64,000 bases of DNA from CAVSQX01 sp963730225 (lineage in GTDB: Bacteria > Planctomycetota > Phycisphaerae > Tepidisphaerales > Tepidisphaeraceae), in the NCBI GenBank assembly GCA_963730225.1, contig CAVSQX010000004.1:434001-498000 (forward strand). Reading direction: 5' to 3'. The first letter of the stretch is position 1. Each line of letters begins with the position of its first letter. This document shows, piece after piece, positions 25,782 to 33,804 of the stretch. Below the pieces are notes generated by a model. The model was not told where the DNA came from. It searched no databases and saw only the letters and a list, made by a program, of their open reading frames with translations. A program made the position numbers and the translations under genes.

Positions 25782-26747
25782 ATGAATTCGACAAACGATT
25801 CCAATCAAAGCGTTTCGCCCAATGCCCAGCCGGGTGGATCGATTCTGGGACACATCTGGGCGTCGATCGCGGTGACGCTGGTTCTGGGAATCATCTGCTG
25901 CGGGGCGTATCCGCTGGTGGTCTGGGGACTGGGCCAGGTGCTTTTTCCCGTTCAGGCGAATGGGTCGCTGTTGAAAAAAGACGGTTCGTTCACAACCAAC
26001 GACCAGGAAGCGGTCGGCTCGGCGCTGATCGGGCAAAGTTTTTTGCTGCCTGGGTATTTCCATCCGCGTCCCAGCGCGGCCGGCAGCGGTTATGACGCCA
26101 CGAATTCCGGCGGCACGAATCTGGGACCGCTGAGCGACAAGCTCATCAACGGTGCCACTTCATCGCCAACTCCGCCCGCCACGCAACCGGCCGAGTCGCT
26201 GGCGTTTGATGGCATTCGCCTGCGCACGATCCATTACGCCGTGGACAACGGGATCAATTTCAAGCTGTATCACGCCGATTACGTGAAACACGACGACGGC
26301 AGCATCACGCTGGAACGAAAGGACGAAGTTCCGCTGAAGAATTTCGAGGATTCGCAGGGAAATCTAAACGACATCGGGCTGGTCGACGCATTTCCCCATC
26401 CGACCAACGGGGCCGACGCGCCGGCGTATACGCGCACGGTGCTGATCGCCGGTGATTTCAGCGACGATCACGGAAATCGGGTGCTGATTCCCGGCGATGC
26501 CGTTACCGCTTCGGGATCGGGGCTGGATCCGCACATCAGTCCGCGCAACGCCCAGCTCCAGAGCGGTCGGGTGGCGGCGGCGCGGAAGGTGAGTACGGAA
26601 GACATCCAAAAACTGATCGACCAGTACACCGATGGGCCGAGCCTGGGCGTGCTGGGCGATCCGGGAGTCAACGTGCTGCGATTGAATCTGGCCCTGGATG
26701 TCAAGTATCCGCTGCCTGCGCCGACGACGCAGCCGGCAGCGAAGTAA
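25782..26747 (+). CDS. kdpC: K+-transporting ATPase subunit KdpC, with a large insertion
   Basis: The 321-residue subunit has the usual single N-terminal transmembrane helix (SIAVTLVLGIICCGAYPLVV) and the periplasmic motifs IGQSFLLPGYFHPRPSAAG, TASGSGLDPHISPRNAQLQ and VLRLNLALD. Standard KdpC is about 190-200 residues. Here about 110 extra residues (about 128-235) lie between GPLSDKLI and the DAVTASGSG motif, starting with a TTQPA-like linker. KdpC stabilises ATP binding by KdpB. The insertion does not disturb either conserved block. Confidence 0.94.
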   Translation: MNSTNDSNQSVSPNAQPGGSILGHIWASIAVTLVLGIICCGAYPLVVWGLGQVLFPVQANGSLLKKDGSFTTNDQEAVGSALIGQSFLLPGYFHPRPSAAGSGYDATNSGGTNLGPLSDKLINGATSSPTPPATQPAESLAFDGIRLRTIHYAVDNGINFKLYHADYVKHDDGSITLERKDEVPLKNFEDSQGNLNDIGLVDAFPHPTNGADAPAYTRTVLIAGDFSDDHGNRVLIPGDAVTASGSGLDPHISPRNAQLQSGRVAAARKVSTEDIQKLIDQYTDGPSLGVLGDPGVNVLRLNLALDVKYPLPAPTTQPAAK

Positions 26748-26761
26748 GCGCCTTTTGCCTG

Positions 26762-26804
26762 CCGCGGGGCAACGACGTCTTTGCCACAGACGTCGTCCCC
26801 GCGG
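26762..26804 (+). terminator. Strong hairpin after kdpC
   Basis: Arms CCGCGGGG and CCCCGCGG close an inner stem ACGACGTCT / AGACGTCGT with loop TTGCCAC. The stem has 17 paired bases with a 2-nt bulge. It lies 14 nt past the kdpC stop. There is no U-tract, so it could be a terminator, an attenuator of kdpD-like expression, or an mRNA 3'-end stabiliser. Confidence 0.6.
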
Positions 26805-26845
26805 TGTTGTCGGTGCGATTTGTAAAGTTGATGGTTGGCTCGGGT

Positions 26846-27082
26846 ATGATTCCTCACCTGAACGCGCTGACGGCATTCGGGCTGATTGCCGTCAGCCTGA
26901 TGCTCTTGTTTTATGCCTTGGAGAATCGCGCGGCGATTTTTGTCCTGGGTTTCGCTGCGGCGTGCCTGATGGGCTCGGCGTACGGATTCATGCAAGGCGC
27001 GTGGCCGTTTGGCGTGGTCGAAGCCATCTGGTCGATCGTCGCGCTGCGTCGATGGATCAAATCGCGCCGGGGAATTGGCTGA
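26846..27082 (+). CDS. Small two-helix membrane protein
   Basis: The 78-residue protein begins MIPHLNALTAFGLIAVSLML; the hydrophobic stretches are about 8-26 and 32-58. The segment YGFMQGAWPFGVVEAIWSIV and the basic tail ALRRWIKSRR resemble a family of short, unnamed bacterial membrane proteins. The next gene starts 1 nt after its stop, so it is almost certainly co-translated with the KdpD-EIIA gene. A role in K+ or osmotic sensing is inference from position. Confidence 0.72.
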   Translation: MIPHLNALTAFGLIAVSLMLLFYALENRAAIFVLGFAAACLMGSAYGFMQGAWPFGVVEAIWSIVALRRWIKSRRGIG

Positions 27083-27083
27083 T

Positions 27084-28739
27084 ATGTCCGAAGATCGCGC
27101 CGCGAGTTTTCTCCAAATGATTCGCCGCTCGCAGCGCGGGCGGTTGAAAGTGTATCTGGGATACGGGCCGGGCGTCGGCAAAACGTATCTGATGTTGCAG
27201 GAAGCGCATCGGCTCAAGGCGGATGGCATCGATGTGGTCGTCGGGATGGTCGAAACGCACGGCCGACCCGAAACGGCCAAACTCGTCGAGGGGCTGGAAA
27301 TAATTCCACGGCGGAAAGTGGAATATCGCGGCATCACCGTCGAGGAAATGGATCTGGACGCGATTCTGGCCCGCAAGCCGCAGGTGGCGTTGGTCGACGA
27401 ATTGGCTCATACCAACGCGCCCGACAGCCGAAATCCCAAACGATATCAGGATGTGCAGGAGATTCTGGGCGCCGGCATTCACGTCATCAGCGCGCTGAAC
27501 GTGCAGCATCTGGAAAGCCTGTACAACACGGTGGAAAAGCTGCTGGGCGTGAAAGTGCGCGAGCGGCTGCCCGATTCGGTGCTGGCCGAAGCGGATGTGG
27601 TGGTGAATGTCGATCTGGCCGCGGAAGATTTGCAGCGGCGGTTGCGCGAGGGAAAGGTTTACCCGAAGGATCGCGCTGCGGCGGCGCTGGAGAATTTTTT
27701 CACCTCGTCCAATTTGGAGAATCTGAGGGAATTGACGCTGCGCGAGCTGGCTTCGCAACTGGATTTCAAGCGGCGCGAGGTGAAGAACGAAAGGACATCA
27801 ACCAATGCCAGCGAACAGGTGATGGTGTGTCTGTCATCGGGCGGACCCAACAGTGCCGAGCTGCTGCGTTACGCCTCGCGCGTTGCCGGCCGATTGAACC
27901 GCAACTGGTACGCGGTGTACGTGCAGACGCCGTCGGAGGAACCGACAGCCATCGACGCCCGCGTTCAGCGATTGCTTTCCGACACGCTGACCTTGGCCAA
28001 TCAGTTGGGCGCGACGGTCTTTCAGTTCAAGGGGCTGGACGTGGCCGACACGATCATGCGATTCGCCCGGGAATATCGGGTCGGGAACATCGTCATCGGC
28101 CATCCACATCCGCTGCCGTGGTGGAGAAAACTGGTCGGACAACAAACCGTGGCCGAGCAGTTGATCTTTCGTGCTCAGGGCGTGACGGTCATTGTCGTCG
28201 ACACGAAGGAGCCGGTCGTTGAGGCAATCGAGCCCCCGCCTGAATCCGCTCCCGTGCCCGCCGTCGCCGCTGGCGCAGCAGCCGCCGTCGGCGATCTGAT
28301 TTCACCCGATCGCGTCATCATCTGGGACGATCCGGCGTCGAAGGATGAGATATTCCAGCGACTGGTCGGCGCGATCACCGATGGCCAGCCCAGGCTTGCC
28401 AGCGAAATCATGGGGCGGCTGAAGGAGCGGGAGAAAATCGGCTCGACATTTCTCAATGAAGGCGTCGCCCTTCCGCACGCTCGAATCGAATCGCTGAAAG
28501 GGCCGCAGATCGCGGTGGGGCTGACTCATCAGGGCGTGTTGGACGCTCCGACCGACAAACCGATCGAAGTGGTCTTCATGCTTCTTTCCCCCACCACCGG
28601 CGCGACAACGCACCTTCAGATGTTAGCCAAGGCGGGCCGGCTGCTGCAAAGCCGGGAGCTTCGGCGTCGATTGGCCAAATCCGCCACCCCCGCCGACGCC
28701 GTTGGGGAAATCCGCGCCTGGGAACAGCCGGGCAAATGA
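27084..28739 (+). CDS. KdpD sensor domain - universal stress domain - PTS EIIA(Ntr) fusion
   Basis: The 551-residue soluble protein has the KdpD N-terminal sensor domain (about 15-225) with the P-loop YGPGVGKTY and VALVDELAHTNAPDSRN, then a universal-stress/KdpD UspA-like domain (about 245-375). After an Ala/Pro-rich linker comes a PTS EIIA type-2 (PtsN-like) domain (about 405-551) with the phospho-acceptor motif GVALPHAR (His465). The four-helix membrane segment, HisKA and HATPase of normal KdpD are absent. In Escherichia coli the separate EIIA(Ntr) protein binds KdpD and stimulates it, so a covalent fusion of these modules is functionally suggestive. It ends the kdp operon. How it signals without a kinase domain is unknown. 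Confidence 0.9.
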   Translation: MSEDRAASFLQMIRRSQRGRLKVYLGYGPGVGKTYLMLQEAHRLKADGIDVVVGMVETHGRPETAKLVEGLEIIPRRKVEYRGITVEEMDLDAILARKPQVALVDELAHTNAPDSRNPKRYQDVQEILGAGIHVISALNVQHLESLYNTVEKLLGVKVRERLPDSVLAEADVVVNVDLAAEDLQRRLREGKVYPKDRAAAALENFFTSSNLENLRELTLRELASQLDFKRREVKNERTSTNASEQVMVCLSSGGPNSAELLRYASRVAGRLNRNWYAVYVQTPSEEPTAIDARVQRLLSDTLTLANQLGATVFQFKGLDVADTIMRFAREYRVGNIVIGHPHPLPWWRKLVGQQTVAEQLIFRAQGVTVIVVDTKEPVVEAIEPPPESAPVPAVAAGAAAAVGDLISPDRVIIWDDPASKDEIFQRLVGAITDGQPRLASEIMGRLKEREKIGSTFLNEGVALPHARIESLKGPQIAVGLTHQGVLDAPTDKPIEVVFMLLSPTTGATTHLQMLAKAGRLLQSRELRRRLAKSATPADAVGEIRAWEQPGK

Positions 28740-28740
28740 G

Positions 28741-29844
28741 CTACACGAGATTTACGGATTTTCCCGTTCGCGCCGACTCGTAAATCGCTTCCATGATTTT
28801 CAAATCCTTCAGCCCCTCTTCGCCGGGCGTGATCGGCTCGACGTTGCTGGTCATGCAATCGGAAAAATAATCCATCTGGGCGACGAATTGATCGATGTCG
28901 GGCAAATTCACCACCGGTGAATCCACCCGGCCGACGCGCATTTTTACGCCGTGATATCCGGTCGCCGGCTCCATTTCGATGTTCCCCTTTTCACAAAGAA
29001 CCCGACAGCGATTCGTGCTCGGAACGTTGTAGCTGGTGGTCAGCGACGCCATGCAGCCCGAAGGAAATCGCATCGTCCAGGCGATCGCTTCCTCCACTTC
29101 CTTGAAGCGCGGATCGGTTGGATTGTCGACCTGTTGGGCCGTGAGCGAAATCGGCTCTTCACCGGTGAGATAGCGCGTGGCGTTGAGGCCGTAAATGCCG
29201 ACATCCAGCAGCGCCCCGCCGCCGGCCAGTTTCTTGTTCAACCGCCAGACGGTCGGATCGCTCATGTGAAACCCGTGATCGGCGACGATCAGCCGCGGTT
29301 TGCCCAGTTCACCGCCGCGGCAGATTTCGATCGCTCGCATGTTGTTGGGCTCACGGCGAATTCGGTAGGCGATCATCAGCTTCTTGCCGCTTGCCTTGGC
29401 GGCGTCGATCATCTGCTGGCATTCATCCGATGTGTTGGCCATCGGCTTTTCGCACAGAACGTGCTTGCCGGCCTTGAGCGCCCGAATGGTGTATTCGCAG
29501 TGCATGCCGTTGGGCAGAACGATGTAGACGATGTCGATGTCGGGATCGTTGGCGATGGCGTCGTAATTGTCGTAGGTGTAGACGCTGGAGGGTTTGAGGC
29601 CGAATTTGTCGGCGATCGGCATGTTCCGCTGCGGATGGCCGGTAACCAGTGCGGTCAGTTTTGATTTCTGGCAGTTGGCGATGGCGGGAAGAATTTGGCC
29701 GTTGCTCAACTTGCCGATGCCGACGACGGCCCAGCCGAGTTTCTTGTCGGCCGGCGGAGTTGCATCTGCGCTGGCCAACGAGGGCAGCGCGGCGGCCAGC
29801 GCCACCGCGGTCGTGCCGGCAAGAAAATCACGTCGAGTCATCAT
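28741..29844 (-). CDS. Tat-exported Gfo/Idh/MocA oxidoreductase (glucose-fructose oxidoreductase-like)
   Basis: The 367-residue protein has a twin-arginine signal (MMTRRDFLAGTTAVALAAAL). A Rossmann NAD(P)-binding domain (GWAVVGIGKLSNGQILPAI) and the catalytic EKP motif in HVLCEKPMANTSDE follow. The C-terminal alpha/beta domain has GGGALLDVGIYGLNATRY. Family members oxidise or reduce sugars and inositols; the Tat signal and the GIGKLSNG start are typical of the glucose-fructose oxidoreductase branch, which binds NADP tightly in the periplasm. GGAG precedes ATG 29844. The convergent kdp operon ends 1 nt away. Confidence 0.88.
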   Translation of the reverse strand: MMTRRDFLAGTTAVALAAALPSLASADATPPADKKLGWAVVGIGKLSNGQILPAIANCQKSKLTALVTGHPQRNMPIADKFGLKPSSVYTYDNYDAIANDPDIDIVYIVLPNGMHCEYTIRALKAGKHVLCEKPMANTSDECQQMIDAAKASGKKLMIAYRIRREPNNMRAIEICRGGELGKPRLIVADHGFHMSDPTVWRLNKKLAGGGALLDVGIYGLNATRYLTGEEPISLTAQQVDNPTDPRFKEVEEAIAWTMRFPSGCMASLTTSYNVPSTNRCRVLCEKGNIEMEPATGYHGVKMRVGRVDSPVVNLPDIDQFVAQMDYFSDCMTSNVEPITPGEEGLKDLKIMEAIYESARTGKSVNLV

Positions 29845-29858
29845 GGGTATCTCCAGAT

Positions 29859-31841
29859 TCAGGGTTGCTCGCGCCAAATCGCCGCCTGCTTTTCCATCTC
29901 GCGCTCGAGTCGCTCCAGAGGCCCGGCCCAGTCTCGGTACTTCGTCTGATGGAAAACGCGAAGAGTCGGATACCACGGGCTGACTTCGCGGCCCGGGATC
30001 CAGCGAAAATCCGGACCGGTCGATTTCAGCACCCATCCGCGTTGGCCAACGGCGCCGGTGAGATGTGCTACGGAAGTGTCGATGGTTATGACCAGATCAA
30101 GATTGGAAATCAAGGCGGCGGTCTGGGCGAAATCGGTGAGCTCTTCGGTCCAATCAATCAATTGCAGTTCCGGCGGCGGATTCTTCGCCTGTGGGGCTCC
30201 GACTCCCTTTTGCAAACTGATAAATCGCAATCCCGGAAATCTGCCCAGGGGAGCGTAAGCAGCCAGCGGGATGGAACGGGTTTGATCGTCGGCCTGATCG
30301 GGATTTCCCGCCCACACCAGTCCGATCTTCTTACGAGGATCGTCTCCCAATCGCGCTCGCCATTTTTCAACGCTCTGCGGATCGGGCCGCAGATACGGAA
30401 CCTGCGCGGGAACGGTTTCCAGCGTGGTTCCGAAGGCAAACGGCAAGCTCAACAGCGCGACCTGAATATCGCAAGGCAGTGCGTCCTCGTATCGATTGAC
30501 GACACGCTCCACTCCCGGAAGATTCCTGCATAGTTCGTGCAGCGGAGCCGGGACCGCCAGCGCGATTCGTCCGCCGAGCTGGCTTACCATCGGAACATAA
30601 CGCAGGAACTGAATCGAATCGCCCAGACCCTGCTCGCTGCGGATGAGGATTGGTCGGCCGTCGAGCGGTTCACCTTTCCATTGCCGGTCGGCCATTTCCC
30701 AGCGCGGCGATTTTTTGTCCTTCCATCGCCATTCGTATTCCCGCCAACCCTCGCGGAATTCACCCCGGGCCAGCAACGCAAACGCCAGGTTCATGTGGGC
30801 GTCGGAAGATTCCGGCTCAAGCTCGATGGCGTGGCGATAAAGCCGAAAGGCCTCTTCGAAATCGCCGGTCTCGTTCAGCAATCCCGCCAGATTTCCCTCC
30901 ACGTCGGCCAAACTGGGGCGAAGCTCCAGCGCTCGGCGATAATGCGCAATCGCCAGATCCACCTTCTTCTCCCGCGAATAAACCGAGCCCATGTTGGACT
31001 GGGTTTCGGGCAGAAGCGGATCGATCTCCATCGCCCGGCGAAAATGGATGGCGGACTGATCGAATTGCTTCCGCGCCGAAAAGACCGATCCCATGTGCAG
31101 ATTCGTCGCCGCCGAATTCGGCTCAAGCGACAGGGCCTTGGCGAAGAGGGCTTCGGCCTCGTCGTACTTTTTCTCGTCCATCAATGCTTCGCCGACTTCA
31201 CCCATCGCCTGCACGTTGTCGGGCTGAATCGACAGCACGTACCGAAATCCGCGCAGCGCGTCGGCCGCGGCCTTGTTGCGCTTCATCGCCAGGGCCAGAT
31301 TCGTGTGGGCCTCGGGAAGCTCCTTGCGCAAAACCACGGCCCGGCGAAACAGCTCGATCGCTTCCTCCTTCTTGTCGGCGTCCAACAAAAGATGTCCGAG
31401 ATTGCTCAGCGCCTGGAAATGATTCGGATCCAGCTCGATCGCCCGGCGGTACGCGGCAATCGCCTGGTCGCGCTGTCCGTTCTGCTTGAGCGCGTTGGCC
31501 AGGTTGTAATGTCCGTTGGGGAAATCCGGCTGAATGGCGACGGCTCGAGAGAAAGCGGCGATAGCCTGGGGAAGCTGCCCAGCCGCCAGCAGCACGGCTC
31601 CAAAATTGCTCTGGTATGACGCATCACCCGGCGCGCCCGCCACGGCCCGACGAAGCAATTCCACCGCCGCCGCATGATTTCCCGACAGATGTTGCAGAAT
31701 GCCCGAACCATGCAAGGCCGGCGCGCAATTCGGATTTTTCAGCAGCGCCTTGCGATACATCGCCTCCGCATCCGCCAGCCGCCCGGCGGCGCGGTGCTGA
31801 TCGGCCAATTCCACCGCATGTTCAAGGCTCTTGGTCGCCAT
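29859..31841 (-). CDS. TPR protein with GT9-like (heptosyltransferase-fold) C-terminal domain
   Basis: The 660-residue protein has about ten tetratricopeptide repeats (residues 1-370, for example AIAAYRRAIELDPNHFQALS). A C-terminal domain follows, with RPILIRSEQGLGDSIQFLRY, KKIGLVWAGNPDQADDQTRS and NLDLVITIDTSVAHLTGAVG. These are marks of the TPR-glycosyltransferase group related to ADP-heptose transferases. It could modify proteins or surface glycans. It precedes the oxidoreductase gene by 14 nt on the same strand, suggesting an operon. The substrate is unknown. Confidence 0.86.
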   Translation of the reverse strand: MATKSLEHAVELADQHRAAGRLADAEAMYRKALLKNPNCAPALHGSGILQHLSGNHAAAVELLRRAVAGAPGDASYQSNFGAVLLAAGQLPQAIAAFSRAVAIQPDFPNGHYNLANALKQNGQRDQAIAAYRRAIELDPNHFQALSNLGHLLLDADKKEEAIELFRRAVVLRKELPEAHTNLALAMKRNKAAADALRGFRYVLSIQPDNVQAMGEVGEALMDEKKYDEAEALFAKALSLEPNSAATNLHMGSVFSARKQFDQSAIHFRRAMEIDPLLPETQSNMGSVYSREKKVDLAIAHYRRALELRPSLADVEGNLAGLLNETGDFEEAFRLYRHAIELEPESSDAHMNLAFALLARGEFREGWREYEWRWKDKKSPRWEMADRQWKGEPLDGRPILIRSEQGLGDSIQFLRYVPMVSQLGGRIALAVPAPLHELCRNLPGVERVVNRYEDALPCDIQVALLSLPFAFGTTLETVPAQVPYLRPDPQSVEKWRARLGDDPRKKIGLVWAGNPDQADDQTRSIPLAAYAPLGRFPGLRFISLQKGVGAPQAKNPPPELQLIDWTEELTDFAQTAALISNLDLVITIDTSVAHLTGAVGQRGWVLKSTGPDFRWIPGREVSPWYPTLRVFHQTKYRDWAGPLERLEREMEKQAAIWREQP

Positions 31842-31916
31842 GAGGCTGTGTTATTGTACTTCGGACAGGGCCAGAATCACGGCCCCAATCCTCCAAGGCC
31901 ATCGGCAGGCACAGGA

Positions 31917-32744
31917 ATGATGAGCCACCCAATTTATCTCGCCGTCGCCCTGGCCATCGGCATCGCAATCGGCTCGCTGCTGCTGGGCAGGCAGATTTCG
32001 CTGGTGGTGGATCGCTGCTTCCCGCGCGGCGGCCTGGTAAAACCGACCGATCCAATTTCGATCGAATTTGACCCCGAGGGAATCTCCAGCCGAATCGTCC
32101 TGGGCACGCTGACGTGGCCGCTGAGCTGGCCCTGGCCGCCGGGCGCGTGCGAGGTGACCATCACCGCCGATCCCGTCGGTCGGCTCGCCCTGCACGCCGA
32201 TGCCCGCTCATTCACATTCGGACCGATCCAAAAATCCTGGACCGAGCAGCCCAAGCCGCAATACCAGATCATTCCCGAGCCCGGCGATACCGTCACGTTC
32301 ACGCGCTGCATCGGCCGACTTCCCTGGCCAACTCCATTCACCTTCAACCTGCTCGGCGGCCCAGCCCCAAAATGGAAGCGATTCGTTTACAATCGGCTTC
32401 GATGGACCAAAACCTCCGCAGCTTCTCTGGAGATAATCTGGAGGAGCGAGGAATGGTTCCTTCGCAACTCCGGCTGGGCGGACACGTATCAAAATCGTCT
32501 GGCTCGAATCACGATTCATGTCGATCCGGTCACCAAAGCCGTCGCCGCATATCTGGCCAAAACTCGAGGATGGACCGGCCGCGAATATCGGCTCGAAACG
32601 ATATCCTCTTCTTCCACCGCCGATGTCGTTAGCGCGGTTTGTCATGAAGACCAAACCGCGAACCACCCCGGCGGCGGCGAATCGATCGCGCTGCACGTGG
32701 ATAAATCCTCCAGAAAAGTTCTACGCGAATCCGCATTTCAATAG
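31917..32744 (+). CDS. Hypothetical protein with N-terminal membrane anchor
   Basis: The 275-residue protein starts MMSHPIYLAVALAIGIAIGS, one hydrophobic helix, followed by a soluble beta-rich region (ISIEFDPEGISSRIVLGTLT, WPLSWPWPPGACEV). I do not recognise the domain. The start is set by the last of the in-frame Met codons before the helix; sequence further upstream overlaps the divergent TPR gene. The C-terminus is Ser/Thr rich. The arrangement suggests a membrane-tethered protein of unknown role. Confidence 0.6.
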   Translation: MMSHPIYLAVALAIGIAIGSLLLGRQISLVVDRCFPRGGLVKPTDPISIEFDPEGISSRIVLGTLTWPLSWPWPPGACEVTITADPVGRLALHADARSFTFGPIQKSWTEQPKPQYQIIPEPGDTVTFTRCIGRLPWPTPFTFNLLGGPAPKWKRFVYNRLRWTKTSAASLEIIWRSEEWFLRNSGWADTYQNRLARITIHVDPVTKAVAAYLAKTRGWTGREYRLETISSSSTADVVSAVCHEDQTANHPGGGESIALHVDKSSRKVLRESAFQ

Positions 32745-32870
32745 TTCGCTGTCCAGGCAGCTCGCACATTCGCCAAGAATTCTTCGACGGATCGGCAAAT
32801 CCAAGCCGTTCTATCAACCACTTTTCGCCAATTATTGTCGATTCTGATATTCATAAGTTCAATATTAATA

Positions 32871-32898
32871 TTGACTTACGCCAATTCTGCGTTATTGT
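32871..32898 (+). promoter_or_regulatory. Probable sigma-70-type promoter of the PEP-CTERM gene
   Basis: TTGACT (32871-32876) and TATTGT (32893-32898) are separated by 16 nt, in an AT-rich stretch that stands out in this GC-rich window. Start codon 32925 follows with GGAGGGAAG as ribosome site. Confidence 0.5.
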
Positions 32899-32924
32899 CC
32901 GGAGGTGTATTTCCTGGAGGGAAG

Positions 32925-33707
32925 ATGGAGCATTGGTCAATACCGGCCGGGTTGAAGCATCAAGCTGCTTGCGTCGCGGCACTGCTCGGCATGGCGCTGC
33001 CGCTGACTGTCTCGGCAGCGCAGACGGTCACTCTCTACAACGGAGCGCTGGGCACCGATCCGGTGGCACAAGGCAATCTTGCTTACGGCTCGCTCCCGTC
33101 GGGCACTTATTACACCGTTGGCTCGACGAGCATGACGCTCGACTCCACCTCGAGCGCCGCCATTCATTCGGGCTTTTCGAATTTCGGCTCGACGAACTTC
33201 GCCAGTTTTCCGAACCTGGGCGAATCGCCCGGCTACACCGTGACGCTGGACATGCAAACGCTTACCGAAACCCACAACGCCGGCAGCAGCCGGGCGGGCT
33301 TCAGCCTGATCGCCCTCTCTTCCGACTTGCAGGGAATTGAAATCGGCTTTTGGGACGATGAAGTCTTCTCACAAAATTCCAATTTCACACAAGGCGAAAC
33401 CGACACGTTCGACACGACCGCCGCCCTGACCCAGTACAACCTGACCATTCAAGGAACTTCCTACACCCTGTCCGCCGGCGGCACCACCCTTCTCACTGGC
33501 GCGCTGCGAAACTACAGCGGGGCCGGAGTGATCCCCAACGTTTACGCCATACCGAACTTCATCTTTATCGGCGACGACACAACCGAAGCCGCCGGCTCAA
33601 CGGTCGTCTCCAGCTTGTCGGTCGCCGTTCCCGAACCGATGTCGCTGGGCCTTTTCTCCCTCTACGCCGCCGGCCTGTTGCGCCGCCGCGGCCGAATCCG
33701 CAAATAA
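32925..33707 (+). CDS. PEP-CTERM sorting-domain exported protein
   Basis: The 260-residue protein begins MEHWSIPAGLKHQAACVAAL, contains a signal peptide ending near VSAAQT, and a Ser/Thr/Gly-rich body of beta character. The C-terminus VPEPMSLGLFSLYAAGLLRR is a PEP-CTERM signal: the VPEP motif, a hydrophobic helix and a basic tail. It would be cleaved and anchored by an exosortase, commonly linked to exopolysaccharide biofilms. No exosortase gene is in the window. The body domain is not recognised. Confidence 0.87.
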   Translation: MEHWSIPAGLKHQAACVAALLGMALPLTVSAAQTVTLYNGALGTDPVAQGNLAYGSLPSGTYYTVGSTSMTLDSTSSAAIHSGFSNFGSTNFASFPNLGESPGYTVTLDMQTLTETHNAGSSRAGFSLIALSSDLQGIEIGFWDDEVFSQNSNFTQGETDTFDTTAALTQYNLTIQGTSYTLSAGGTTLLTGALRNYSGAGVIPNVYAIPNFIFIGDDTTEAAGSTVVSSLSVAVPEPMSLGLFSLYAAGLLRRRGRIRK

Positions 33708-33804
33708 ACCCGGCTCGAATCAAATCCTCCTGAAAACAATTCCGATCGCGGCGAAATCGCAAGCTCAAAAAACTCCACGCCACCGTTTCCGCTACAATCA
33801 CCTC

